Positions 54,495 to 63,500 of a stretch of 64,000 nt of DNA are shown one piece after another. The notes under the pieces were generated by a model, which saw nothing but the letters and a program-made list of their open reading frames with translations, was not told the DNA's origin and ran no database searches. The stretch is from Pseudomonadota bacterium. GTDB lineage: Bacteria; Pseudomonadota; Gammaproteobacteria; Burkholderiales; Burkholderiaceae. The stretch is from NCBI GenBank assembly GCA_963205525.1, contig CAUJJP010000193.1:5294-69293 (forward strand), read 5' to 3'. Both the position numbers and the translations under genes were made by a program. Position 1 is the stretch's first letter. Each line of letters starts with the position of its first letter.

Positions 54495-55682
54495 ATGAAC
54501 AAGCCCGAGATCCACGTCGTCGCCGCTGCCCGCACCGCCATCGGCACCTTCGGCGGCAGCCTCAAGGACATGCCGCTGGCCGACCTGGCCACCGTCGCCG
54601 TCAGGGCCGCGCTCGACCGCAGCGGCGTGCCGCTGGACGCCGTGGGCCATCTGGCGATGGGCAACGTGATCCCGACCGACCCGCGCGACGCCTACCTGAG
54701 CCGCGTGGCCGCGCTGCAGGCCGGCCTGTCGCAGGACGTTCCGGCCTTCAACGTCAACCGCCTGTGCGGCTCGGGCCTGCAGGCCATCGTCTCGGCCGCT
54801 CAGGCCCTGACGCTGGGCGACTGCGACGTCGCGGTGGGCGCGGGTGCAGAGAACATGTCGCGCGGGCCCTACCTGGTGCCGGCCATGCGCTGGGGCGCGC
54901 GCATGGGCGACGCGACGATGCTGGACTACATGCTGCAGATCCTGCACGACCCCTTCCACAAGATCCACATGGGCATCACGGCCGAGAACGTCGCCGACGC
55001 CCACGGCATCTCGCGCGAGGACATGGACCGCCTGGCCGCCGAAAGTCACCGTCGCGCCGCGCGGGCCATCGCCGAAGGCCGCTTCAGGGAACAGATCGTC
55101 CCGGTGCCCGTCGTCACGCGCAAGGGCACCGTCCAGTTCGACACCGACGAGCACGTGAAGCCGGACACCACGATCGAGCTGCTGGCGAAGATGAAGCCCG
55201 CCTTCCGCAAGGAGGGTGGCACGGTGACGGCGGGCAACGCCTCGGGCATCAACGACGGTGCCGCTGCCGTCGTGCTGGCGACCGGCGAGGCCGTGAAGAC
55301 CCACGGACTCAAGTCGCTGGCACGCCTGGTGTCGTACGCCCACGCCGGCGTGGACCCCAAGCTCATGGGCATCGGCCCCGTGCCGGCCACGCGCAAGGCG
55401 CTGGCCCGCGCCGGCCTGCAGGTGGCCGACCTCGATGTCATCGAGAGTAACGAGGCCTTTGCGGCCCAGGCCTGCGCCGTGACGAAGGTTCTGGCGCTCG
55501 ACCCCGCCAAGGTCAACCCCAACGGGTCGGGTATCTCGCTGGGCCACCCGGTGGGTGCCACCGGTGCCCTGATCACGACGAAGGCCCTGTACGAGTTGCA
55601 GCGCATCGGCGGGCGCTACGCGCTGGTCACCATGTGCATCGGCGGTGGACAAGGCATTGCCGCCATCTTCGAGCGCAGCTGA
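54495..55682 (+). CDS. Acetyl-CoA C-acyltransferase (thiolase)
   Basis: The 395-residue biosynthetic/degradative thiolase keeps all active-site motifs: NRLCGSGLQ with the nucleophilic Cys near residue 90, NEAFAAQ, GHPVGATGA with the His, and CIGGGQG with the second Cys. It cleaves 3-ketoacyl-CoA to acetyl-CoA plus a shortened ester, or makes acetoacetyl-CoA. The start at 54495 (MNKPEIHVV) is preferred over an upstream in-frame alternative 15 bp earlier. It follows icmF by 43 bp. Confidence 0.94.
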   Translation: MNKPEIHVVAAARTAIGTFGGSLKDMPLADLATVAVRAALDRSGVPLDAVGHLAMGNVIPTDPRDAYLSRVAALQAGLSQDVPAFNVNRLCGSGLQAIVSAAQALTLGDCDVAVGAGAENMSRGPYLVPAMRWGARMGDATMLDYMLQILHDPFHKIHMGITAENVADAHGISREDMDRLAAESHRRAARAIAEGRFREQIVPVPVVTRKGTVQFDTDEHVKPDTTIELLAKMKPAFRKEGGTVTAGNASGINDGAAAVVLATGEAVKTHGLKSLARLVSYAHAGVDPKLMGIGPVPATRKALARAGLQVADLDVIESNEAFAAQACAVTKVLALDPAKVNPNGSGISLGHPVGATGALITTKALYELQRIGGRYALVTMCIGGGQGIAAIFERS

Positions 55683-55696
55683 ACGGCAAGGCCAGC

Positions 55697-57367
55697 ATGA
55701 CCCCCCAGGAGATCCTCGACCAATTTGGCCTGCGGGAGGCCATGGACTACGACGTCGTGGTCGTCGGCGCCGGCCCGGCCGGGCTGGCCACGGCGATCCG
55801 GCTGAAGCAGCTCAACGCCGGGCTCTCGGTGGTGGTGCTGGAGAAGGGTTCCGAGCCCGGTGCGCACATCCTGTCGGGTGCGGTGATGGACCCGCGTGCG
55901 CTGACCGAACTCTTCCCCGACTGGCAGGAACGCGGCGCGCCGCTGAACCAGCCCGTCACCGGTGACGAGGTGCTGTTCCTGCAACGCGACAGCGCGCAGG
56001 TCACCCCGCACTGGCTGATCCCCGGTTGCCTGCACAACCAGGGCAACTACGTCATCAGCCTGGGTGCGGTCACCAAGTGGCTGGCCGAGCAGGCCGAAAG
56101 CCTGGGCGTCGAGATCTTCCCCGGCTTCGCCGCCGCCGAGGTGCTGTACGACGAGGCCGGCGCCGTGCGCGGCGTGGCCACCGGCAACATGGGCGTGGGC
56201 AAGGACGGCCAGCCGCACGACGGCTTCCAGCTCGGCATGGAGTTGTGCGGCAAATACACCGTCTTCGCCGAAGGCGCACGCGGCCACCTGGGCAAGCAGC
56301 TGATCGCGCGCTACCAGCTGGACGAGGGCCGGGATCCGCAGAGCTACGCCATCGGCATCAAGGAGCTGTGGGAAGTGCCCGCCGACAAGGCGAAACCGGG
56401 GCTGGTGGTGCACACCGCCGGCTGGCCGATGGACGAGAACACCTACGGCGGCGGCTTCCTCTACCACCTGGAGGGCAACAAGGTCACCCTCGGTTATGTC
56501 GTCGGGCTGGACTACCAGAACCCCTGGATCAGCCCCTTCGAGGAGATGCAGCGCTGGAAGACGCACCCGGCCATCCGCGCCCACCTCGAAGGCGGCAAGC
56601 GCATCGGCTATGGCGCGCGCGCCATCACCGCCGGCGGCCTGCTCTCCCTGCCCAAGCTGGTGTTCCCCGGTGGCGCGCTGGTGGGCTGCGATGCCGGCAC
56701 GTTGAATGCCGCGCGCATCAAGGGCAGCCATGCCGCCATCAAGACCGGCATGCTGGCCGCCGAAGTCGCCGCCGCGGCGATCTCGGCTGGGCGCAGCGCC
56801 GACGAGCTCACGGCGTACCCGCAGGCCTTCGAGCAGAGCTGGCTGCACGCCGAACTGCACCAAAGTCGCAATTTCAAGCAGTGGTTCAAATATGGCAATA
56901 CCGTCGGCGCGGTGATGACCGGCATCGAGCAGTGGCTGCTGCCCAAGCTGGGCATCCAGAGCCCGCCGTGGACCAAGCACCGCCATGCGCCCGACCATGG
57001 CCGCATGCATGCCGCCGCACAGGTGGAGCCGATCCGCTACCCCAAGCCCGACGGCGTGCTGACCTTCGACCGCCTGAGCTCGGTCTTCATCAGCAACACC
57101 AACCACGAGGAAGACCAGCCGGCGCACCTGACGCTCAAGGACGCATCCGTGCCGGTGGCCATCAACCTGGCGAAATATGCCGGCCCCGAAAGCCGCTACT
57201 GCCCGGCCGGCGTCTACGAATTCGTCCACACCGACGGCGAGGACCGGCTCGTCATCAATGCGCAGAACTGCGTGCACTGCAAGACCTGCGACATCAAGGA
57301 CCCGACGCAGAACATCGTCTGGGTCACGCCCGAGGGCGGTGGCGGGCCGACCTACGCGGGGATGTGA
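55697..57367 (+). CDS. Electron transfer flavoprotein-ubiquinone oxidoreductase
   Basis: The 556-residue protein has an N-terminal FAD motif VVVGAGPAGLATAIRL (about residues 20-35), the ETF-QO block NQGNYVISLGAVTKWLAEQAE, a ubiquinone-associated membrane-dipping stretch, and a C-terminal 4Fe-4S domain with cysteines in RYCPAGVYE and NCVHCKTCDIKDP. It passes electrons from reduced ETF to ubiquinone. It follows the thiolase by 14 bp, with AAGG before the ATG. Co-location with etfBA is common in catabolic islands but not universal. Confidence 0.96.
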   Translation: MTPQEILDQFGLREAMDYDVVVVGAGPAGLATAIRLKQLNAGLSVVVLEKGSEPGAHILSGAVMDPRALTELFPDWQERGAPLNQPVTGDEVLFLQRDSAQVTPHWLIPGCLHNQGNYVISLGAVTKWLAEQAESLGVEIFPGFAAAEVLYDEAGAVRGVATGNMGVGKDGQPHDGFQLGMELCGKYTVFAEGARGHLGKQLIARYQLDEGRDPQSYAIGIKELWEVPADKAKPGLVVHTAGWPMDENTYGGGFLYHLEGNKVTLGYVVGLDYQNPWISPFEEMQRWKTHPAIRAHLEGGKRIGYGARAITAGGLLSLPKLVFPGGALVGCDAGTLNAARIKGSHAAIKTGMLAAEVAAAAISAGRSADELTAYPQAFEQSWLHAELHQSRNFKQWFKYGNTVGAVMTGIEQWLLPKLGIQSPPWTKHRHAPDHGRMHAAAQVEPIRYPKPDGVLTFDRLSSVFISNTNHEEDQPAHLTLKDASVPVAINLAKYAGPESRYCPAGVYEFVHTDGEDRLVINAQNCVHCKTCDIKDPTQNIVWVTPEGGGGPTYAGM

Positions 57368-57404
57368 GGCGGCTACAGTCCGTGGCAAGCACCCTACCGA
57401 AACC

Positions 57405-58610
57405 ATGAGCACAACCCCACTGGCCGACGTCAAGGTGCTGGACTTGTCCAAGGTGCTGGCTGGCCCCTTGTGCGCGATGTACCTCGGCGACATGGGTGCC
57501 GAAGTCGTCAAGGTCGAGTCGCCGGAAGGAGACGAGACCCGCGGCTGGCCGCCGTTCCACCGAGATGCCCGGGGCAAAACGACGGGCGCCGTCTTCTTCA
57601 GCGCCAACCGTAACAAGCGCAGCATCGCCATCGACCTGCGGCAGGAGGCCGGCCGCGCCCTGGTGCAGCGGCTTGCAGCGGCCAGTGACGTGGTCATCGA
57701 AAGCTTCGGGCCTGGGGTCGCCGAGAAGCTCGGGGTCGATGCGACGACGCTGTGCGCGACGAGCCCGCGGCTGGTGCACTGCCGAATTTCAGGCTACGGC
57801 AGCGTTGGCCCGATGCGCCAGGGCAAGGGCTACGACGTCATCCTGCAGGCCTTTAGCGGCATGCTGTCGATCACCGGCGAGCGCGGCGGCGGCCCCGTGC
57901 GCAGCCCCTTCTCGCCGGTCGACCAGGCCACCGGCCTGCACGCGCTGATCGGCATCCTGGCCCTGCTGCACGAACGGGAACGTACTGGCCGGGGCGGCAC
58001 GGTCGAGGCCTCGCTGTTCGATACCGCGACCGGCTTCCTCGGCTACTTCCTGCAGTCGTACTGGGCGCGGGGTACCGAACCCGAGCGCGCCGGCTCGGGG
58101 CACGAGTCACTCTGTCCGTACGAGGCCTTCGAAACGGCCGACAAGCCGCTCATCCTGGGCGTGGCCAATGACGGCCTGTGGCGTCGCTTCTGCGCACTTG
58201 CCGGACTCGAGGCCTTCGTCGACAGGCCAGAGTTCCGCACCAATGCCGACCGCGTCAGGCACCGCGATGCGACGGTGGCACTGGTGAAGGCGAAGCTCCG
58301 CGAACGAACGCGCGACGACTGGCTCGACGACCTGTCTGCCGCCGGCATTCCCTGCTCACCCTTGCACACGCTGGGCGAATTGGCGTCACACCCGCACAGC
58401 CGTGCGAGCGAAATGATCCGAAGCCTGACCGATTCAGAGGTCGGTGACTGGCAAACCGTTTCACAGCCGCTGCGCTTCGATGGCCAGCGACCGTCACCCC
58501 GCAGCCCCCCACCCTCCCATGGCGCTGACGCCAAACACGTGCTCCAGGCTGCCGGAATGACAGACGAAGAAGTCGTACGATTGATTGCATCGGGCGTGGT
58601 GAAGATCTGA
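57405..58610 (+). CDS. CaiB/BaiF family CoA-transferase (class III)
   Basis: The 401-residue protein has VLDLSKVLAGPLCAMYLGDMGAEVVKVE at its start (residues about 10-37), NRNKRSIAIDLR, the catalytic Asp in GKGYDVILQAFSG, and RTGRGGTVEASLFDTA. This is a true transferase pattern: a single Asp forms the aspartyl-CoA intermediate. It moves CoA between acids, for example from succinyl-CoA or acetyl-CoA to a substrate acid. It is the last plus-strand gene of the run and has slightly less biased codons than the genes before it. Only 66 bp separate it from the convergent radical SAM gene. Confidence 0.88.
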   Translation: MSTTPLADVKVLDLSKVLAGPLCAMYLGDMGAEVVKVESPEGDETRGWPPFHRDARGKTTGAVFFSANRNKRSIAIDLRQEAGRALVQRLAAASDVVIESFGPGVAEKLGVDATTLCATSPRLVHCRISGYGSVGPMRQGKGYDVILQAFSGMLSITGERGGGPVRSPFSPVDQATGLHALIGILALLHERERTGRGGTVEASLFDTATGFLGYFLQSYWARGTEPERAGSGHESLCPYEAFETADKPLILGVANDGLWRRFCALAGLEAFVDRPEFRTNADRVRHRDATVALVKAKLRERTRDDWLDDLSAAGIPCSPLHTLGELASHPHSRASEMIRSLTDSEVGDWQTVSQPLRFDGQRPSPRSPPPSHGADAKHVLQAAGMTDEEVVRLIASGVVKI

Positions 58611-58676
58611 GTGACGTTGACCACGGCATGCCGCAAACCTCGGCCTAGGGTGCATCCAGCAAGCGGAGCTTGGGGA

Positions 58677-59999
58677 TCAGTCGAAGCTCGCAGCCGCAGA
58701 TCCGTACGCCAGCTTTATCCGTTCGTGGAAGTTGAACTTCAGTGGCGTGCAGACCACTCCCTTGTCCGCGCCGTGCATCCGCTGCGTCGGGCATCCGCCA
58801 AGGCAGACCGGAGAAAACTGGCATGCCACGCACTCTGGGTCACCGCGGTAGTCGTAGTCGGTCCACTGCTGCAGAACGGCTTCCGATTTTCCCGATCCCT
58901 GCAAGTTGTCGAACGCCTTGTCCGGCTCGTTCGTATCGAGATAGCACTTGGCGATCGTGCCCGAGGGCCCGAAGACCTCGGTTCCATCAAGCATCGCGAT
59001 GCACAGACCATACGACGCGTTGAGTGGGTCTCCCGTGTTGAAGCCGAGGGTCGCCGCAGCCTCCAGCAAACGAATCTGCGACGCTGCGAATTCCTGGGAA
59101 CCGTAGAACTTCCGGGGTTCCACGCGGAACTGGATCTTTGAGTCCTGCGTGCGGTAGTTGAACAGGGGTGAGAAGTACAGGCGTCCGATGCAGCGCTGGA
59201 GCTCCCGCTCCGCAAGAACGCTCAGCAGCTCAAGAACGCTGTCGACGCTGTAGGGCGCCACGTGCACGCGAACGTTGATCGTGATGAACGGGCTGGCACT
59301 GCGGAGACCCTCCAGCACCCGTTGGAAGCTTCCCTCGTGCCCGGAAGTGAATCGCACCTTGTCGTGAAGCCGTTGCGCACCTTCAAGGGTGATCTGAGCT
59401 TCTCCGACTCCGAGGTCGGCAAGGTCTGAGGCGATCTTGGCGTCGAGGAGAACACCGTTGGTCACGACCTCCGCAGAGTAGGTCTTTCCAGCTGTCTCGC
59501 ACGCTCCCCGCAACTTCGCGGTGAGCCGGCGGATGGCCTCGATCTCCAGCAGCGGCTCGCCCCCGAACCACTGGACATGGAGTCCGTCGTAGCCAGCGAG
59601 ATCAACAGATACACGCTCGACCAGGACGTCCTGCAGGCTTGCGCTGAGGCACTGCTCCGTCTTGCTCTCGAAGCAGTAGTGACACGACATGTTGCAGCGC
59701 ATCGTCGGGGCAATGACGATCGTCTTGAGCCGATGCGAGGTGCGGGCCAACACGTGGGAGTCGGCGATGAACGCCTCCTCGTCGAATCCGTCTGGCAGGA
59801 TGAAGCGCCCGGAGACGAACTGCGCAATAAGCGGCCGCTCATCAGGGCCGAATTCTTCGTAGGCTACGCTGCCGTCGAGGGAGTCGAGCAACTCTTTCTG
59901 CGCGCGGGTCGTACGCAGAACAGTCCGCGAAAGCAGGTTCGTGAGCAGGACCTCATCGGCACCGATCTCGGTGCAGAGGTTGAACCTCGAGTGGCGCAC
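58677..59999 (-). CDS. Radical SAM/SPASM peptide maturase
   Basis: The 440-residue protein has an N-terminal region of about 90 residues (SRFNLCTEIGADEVLLTNLL) that resembles the leader-recognition part of peptide maturases. The radical SAM core follows, with CNMSCHYC (Cys102, 106, 109), WFGGEPLLE, VVTNGVLLD and QITLEGAQRLHD. A SPASM domain then supplies cysteines in KCYLD, ECVAC, PVCLGGC and VVC (about 345-417). This is the build of enzymes that install thioether or C-C crosslinks in RiPP precursors. It starts at a GTG 21 bp downstream of a gene for an 82-residue peptide. Base composition is visibly less G/C-rich than the catabolic island. Confidence 0.88.
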   Translation of the reverse strand: MRHSRFNLCTEIGADEVLLTNLLSRTVLRTTRAQKELLDSLDGSVAYEEFGPDERPLIAQFVSGRFILPDGFDEEAFIADSHVLARTSHRLKTIVIAPTMRCNMSCHYCFESKTEQCLSASLQDVLVERVSVDLAGYDGLHVQWFGGEPLLEIEAIRRLTAKLRGACETAGKTYSAEVVTNGVLLDAKIASDLADLGVGEAQITLEGAQRLHDKVRFTSGHEGSFQRVLEGLRSASPFITINVRVHVAPYSVDSVLELLSVLAERELQRCIGRLYFSPLFNYRTQDSKIQFRVEPRKFYGSQEFAASQIRLLEAAATLGFNTGDPLNASYGLCIAMLDGTEVFGPSGTIAKCYLDTNEPDKAFDNLQGSGKSEAVLQQWTDYDYRGDPECVACQFSPVCLGGCPTQRMHGADKGVVCTPLKFNFHERIKLAYGSAAASFD

Positions 60000-60020
60000 G
60001 TCGTAAGCGCGCCGGCGTCG

Positions 60021-60269
60021 CTATGCAATCGCCATGTTGCCGCTGCAGCACTTCACGACGAGTCGCCCCTTCTCCATCGAGTTCGAAGTGGCGATCGCTC
60101 CAAGGAGGTCGTCGATCGTCACCTTGTTCCCGGTAACCACCATGCCCTTGGGCAACTTCACAGAAAGCTCGGTGTCGCTCACTCGCGCGACCGTCCATTT
60201 CCCCAGCTTGGCCGGCTTCGCGGGTGCCTTTGCCTTGACGCCAGTCTTCGCCGCTTTCGAATCTGCCAT
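60021..60269 (-). CDS. Putative RiPP precursor peptide with C-terminal Cys-Cys core
   Basis: I do not recognise a family, but the features fit a modified-peptide precursor. It has 82 residues: a Lys/Ala/Pro-rich head (residues 4-24), a middle WTVARVSDTELSVKLPKG to IDDLLGAIATSN that could be a folded leader, and a short C-terminus KCCSGNMAIA. Its only cysteines are Cys74 and Cys75. A strong AAGGGAGG ribosome site lies 5 bp before the ATG, and a TTGACA-N17-GCAAAT promoter-like element sits 31-60 bp upstream. The maturase gene follows after 21 bp. Core position and modification are inference. Confidence 0.7.
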   Translation of the reverse strand: MADSKAAKTGVKAKAPAKPAKLGKWTVARVSDTELSVKLPKGMVVTGNKVTIDDLLGAIATSNSMEKGRLVVKCCSGNMAIA

Positions 60270-60299
60270 TGAAGCCTCCCTTGGGATGTGCTGCGGCGA

Positions 60300-60328
60300 A
60301 TTTGCGCCGATGGACGTTGCGCTGTCAA
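60300..60328 (-). promoter_or_regulatory. Possible sigma-70 promoter of the peptide/maturase unit
   Basis: On the minus strand TTGACA (60328-60323) is separated by 17 bp from GCAAAT (60305-60300), a perfect -35 and a half-matching -10. The peptide ATG is 31 bp further on. This would let the peptide and maturase be expressed apart from the CHAT gene upstream. Confidence 0.4.
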
Positions 60329-60515
60329 GTGCCGGAGGCGCCTGCGGGACGGTCGAGCTTGGACCGTGTCGCTTTGGACGCTGCCATGTTGGCAGCTAGC
60401 GAGCCTCCGCATGCTGCAAGCAGCGGTCTGTCGCTCCTGCGTGAGCGCTGCAGTCAACGACTCGATGATGACCCTTGGATCATTGTTCGCGGGTTGGCGG
60501 GTCATGGTCGGGACT
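60329..60515. other. Spacer between CHAT protease gene and peptide promoter
   Basis: This stretch holds no convincing gene. One minus-strand frame starting at ATG 60505 reads MTRQPANNDPRVIIESLTAAL and continues about 108 codons into the peptide gene in another frame; only its first 45 codons look protein-like. It may be a small leader or a remnant of another peptide gene. No hairpin with a T tract follows the CHAT stop. Confidence 0.35.
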
Positions 60516-63500
60516 TCAGCCGCCGTACAGCACGAAGGGGGCCCAGAACGCCGGGGCCCTCCAGGACTCGCCCGCGTCGCCCTGCCAGAACTCGCGCTTG
60601 GTACGGGCCAAAGCGGTACTGAAACGATCCCCGGCGCGCACCTTCTCGTAGAAGCGGCGAGAGAACTCGGCAGTGGCCTGGTCATAGACCGACCACAACG
60701 TCAGCACGGTGCTGCGGTTGCCCGCCCCGAAGAGCCCGAACGGCAGCCCGAGGATGCCTTCGCCGGAGACCTGCTGGCCGCTGGCGCTGTCGCAGGCTGC
60801 GATGAACACCAGATCGCTCTTCATGCGCAGCCCCAGCCACTCTCCGGCGGTCAGATAGCCATCGGCATCGGGCAGGCGGGCGGCACCGGGCTGGGCCTCC
60901 GCCAGCACGACGCTGCTGAGCTGCCCGATGCGTGGATGCACGTAGCCGTGCGCGGCCAGGTGGATCATGCGGAACCGGCTCAGGTCACCCGCGTCGCTGA
61001 GCCGGCGCACGGTGGACTCGGTGGCCTGATCGCCGGTGAAAAGGCTGGTGCCCGGGGTCAGCGCAAACAGGGGGGCCAGGCTCGATACTTCTGCGGCCGA
61101 CCCCGGCAGCCGATACCAGGCAAGGTCGGGCAGCGCGGTCAGAGCTGCCCGCTCCGGCGCGGGCCCCACCGTGCCGGAGCGCAGCGTGCCCTGCGGGGCC
61201 GTCCCGCCCGAGTAGGACGGGTCGCCGATCATCAGCAGGTCGGCGCGCCGCAGGGCCGCGTAGTCGCGGGCGCGGGACTTCAGCAGCACGTGCAGCGTCC
61301 AGGACTGGGCCAGCACGATCTCGCGGTCGGCGATCCAGGGCAGACCAGCGCGTTCCAGCCGGTCCAGCGGCACCACCGCGATCTGCTCGTCAGGGCTCAC
61401 GATCAGGCGCTTGGCGGCCCACGCGAAGTCCGGCACCGCGCGGCCCAGCGTATCGGACACATGCTCGACCAGCCCCTGCTCAGAGGCCTCGGGCCGCGCG
61501 CCGGCCGGCGCTGGCTGGTCGACCGGTAGCAGGCGGTAGCCGCCGTCGGCCAGGCGCCACAACAGCCGCGGCGGGCTGCGGTCGCTGCCGATCATCACCT
61601 CGGGCAGGCCGCCGCGGTGCGCGCTGATCTGCTGCAGCGCCAGCAGGGCATCGACCAGGCCTGGCTGGTTCTCCAGGAGACGGCCTTCCACGCGACCCTG
61701 GCCATCCATCGCGACGGCCATCAGCGCATTGCCGAGCAGGCTGAAGGAGACGAAGACTTCACCCTTCTCGAGGTCGGAGGCCGCGCGGGCGCGCGGTGCC
61801 GGCAGCGTGCCGGAGAAGGGCGTCTGCCACCGGTACCGGTGCGCCAGCGAGCCGCGCAGGCCCTGCAGCGCCTCGACGGCGCGGTCGCGCTCGAGTTCGG
61901 CTGCCCGCAGACCCTCCAACGACGCCGGCGGTGCCAGGACCAGGCGGTTGGTGGCGACCGATGCCCGTCGCTCGGCGGCGGCGAGCGCACGCCGGTCGGC
62001 GTCGGACATCGCGGCACCCTGGCTGGCGGCGGTGGCCTGCGTGCGCTCGACCAGCGTCCGCGCCTTGGACAGGTCGATGGCGTCGAAGGCGTCTTCCCAG
62101 CGCTGCAGGCGGGCGAGCACACGCGCATGGTTCTTGTAGACCTGGGAGAACTCGCTGAAGTAGCGCTGCCGGACCTCTTCGGTCAGCCCCGCTGCGTCGC
62201 GCAGCGTCTCGATGCCGCGCACGGCCTCGGCATAGATGGCGCGTGACGCTTCGAAGCGGCGCAGCGGGTTGGCCAGGATACCCGCTGCCTGACGGGCGCT
62301 GACGATGGTGCTCGGGTGGGACAGCCCGAACCGTTGCTTGCGCAGGCGGTACACGTCCAGATAGCGCTCGGCCGCCTGCTCGTGCCGGCCCAGCATGTCC
62401 ATCGCGTAGGCGACCTGGGCTTGGCTGTTGAGGATGTCGGCGTGTCCGGCGGGCAAACCGCGCTGACGGTCGGCCAGGGTCCGCTCGTGCAGTTGGAGCG
62501 CCTGCTCATGCTGGCCAAGGCCCCCGTAGGCCGAGGCCAGATTGGACCGCGCCCGCATCAGCTGGACGTCCAGCGGCTGCCGGTCTTCCTGCAGGACCGT
62601 CACCAGGTCCTGCAGCAGGAGAATGGCGTCCTGGAGCAGTCGCATCCGGATCAGCACCTCGGCCCGGTTGTTCATGACGCTGACCAGGCCGCCCTGCGAG
62701 CGCCCGACCCGGCCCTTCATCAGGCCTTCCAGGCGCTGGTACTCGGCCAGGGCGCGCGCATCGTCGCCCTGGTCGCGATACATCGCGGCGATGTTGTTCA
62801 TCGTGGCCCAGACGCCGTCGTCGTGCTCACCCTTGACAGGCAGCTCGACGGCCAGCAGTTCCTGCCAGATGCGCAGCGCCTTCGCCACCTCGCCCGCCTT
62901 CGAGAACGCGGTCGCCAGCACGTGGAGCGCGTCCCGATGCGCAGGGCCCGCAGGCGCCTGCTGTCCGAGCAACTGCACGATGGGCACGAGCGCTTGTGCA
63001 GCCTGCCCAGCGTCGCCCGCGCCAATCTGCACCTCGGCGATCGAGGTGCGGGCGCTGAGGTGCTGCACCGAGTTCTCTCCGTAGCGGACCGCCGCGCCCT
63101 CGGCCACCGCGCGCGCCAGCTCCAGCGCGCGCGGGCTGTCATCCGCCCGCTGCGCTTCGCGTGCCTGGATGGCCATCACCTCCAGCGTCCACGGGTGGTG
63201 AGCCGGCAGCGACTGACGGGCGACGCTCAGCAACTCGTCCGCCCTGCGCCGGACGTCCGCGTAATCGCCCAGGCGGCGGCTGAGCAGCGCCTGCTGCAGC
63301 CCGGTGTAGAGCTGGATCGGATGCCCTGCCGCCAGCAGTTCCCCGAACGCATGGGCGGCCGCATCGGCCAGAGGCAGGGCTTCCCGCGAGCGGCCCGCCT
63401 GGCCCAGCACCCGTGCGGTGACGAGCCATCGCCAGGCGCGGTCGCCTGGGCCGAGGCGGGCGACGGGCGCTTGGCGCTCCAGCACTTCCAGCGTGCTGGC

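Noticed and set aside
51896..54664. A 922-codon open frame on the minus strand opposite icmF
   Set aside because: High-GC DNA gives long open antisense frames; the plus strand carries a complete, motif-rich IcmF and the antisense product is low-complexity His/Arg/Gly-rich.
55334..55340. TCGTACG inside the thiolase gene as another operator copy
   Set aside because: Only one half-site is present, and it lies inside coding sequence; likewise a TCGTACG near 58574.
55616..57697. A 693-codon minus-strand frame opposite the ETF-QO gene
   Set aside because: Shadow of the ETF-QO gene, whose FAD and 4Fe-4S motifs are intact on the plus strand.
58624..58633. CGGCATGCCG palindrome between the CaiB-type and maturase genes as a terminator
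   Set aside because: There is no loop and no T tract, so it cannot form a usual intrinsic terminator.
58677..59999. Maturase as PqqE or an anaerobic sulfatase-maturing enzyme
   Set aside because: No PQQ genes or sulfatase gene nearby; the N-terminal recognition-like region and adjacent small peptide fit a RiPP maturase better.
60179..60505. A 108-codon minus-strand frame upstream of and overlapping the peptide gene
   Set aside because: No ribosome site, and most of it lies over the peptide gene in another frame; only the first part looks protein-like.
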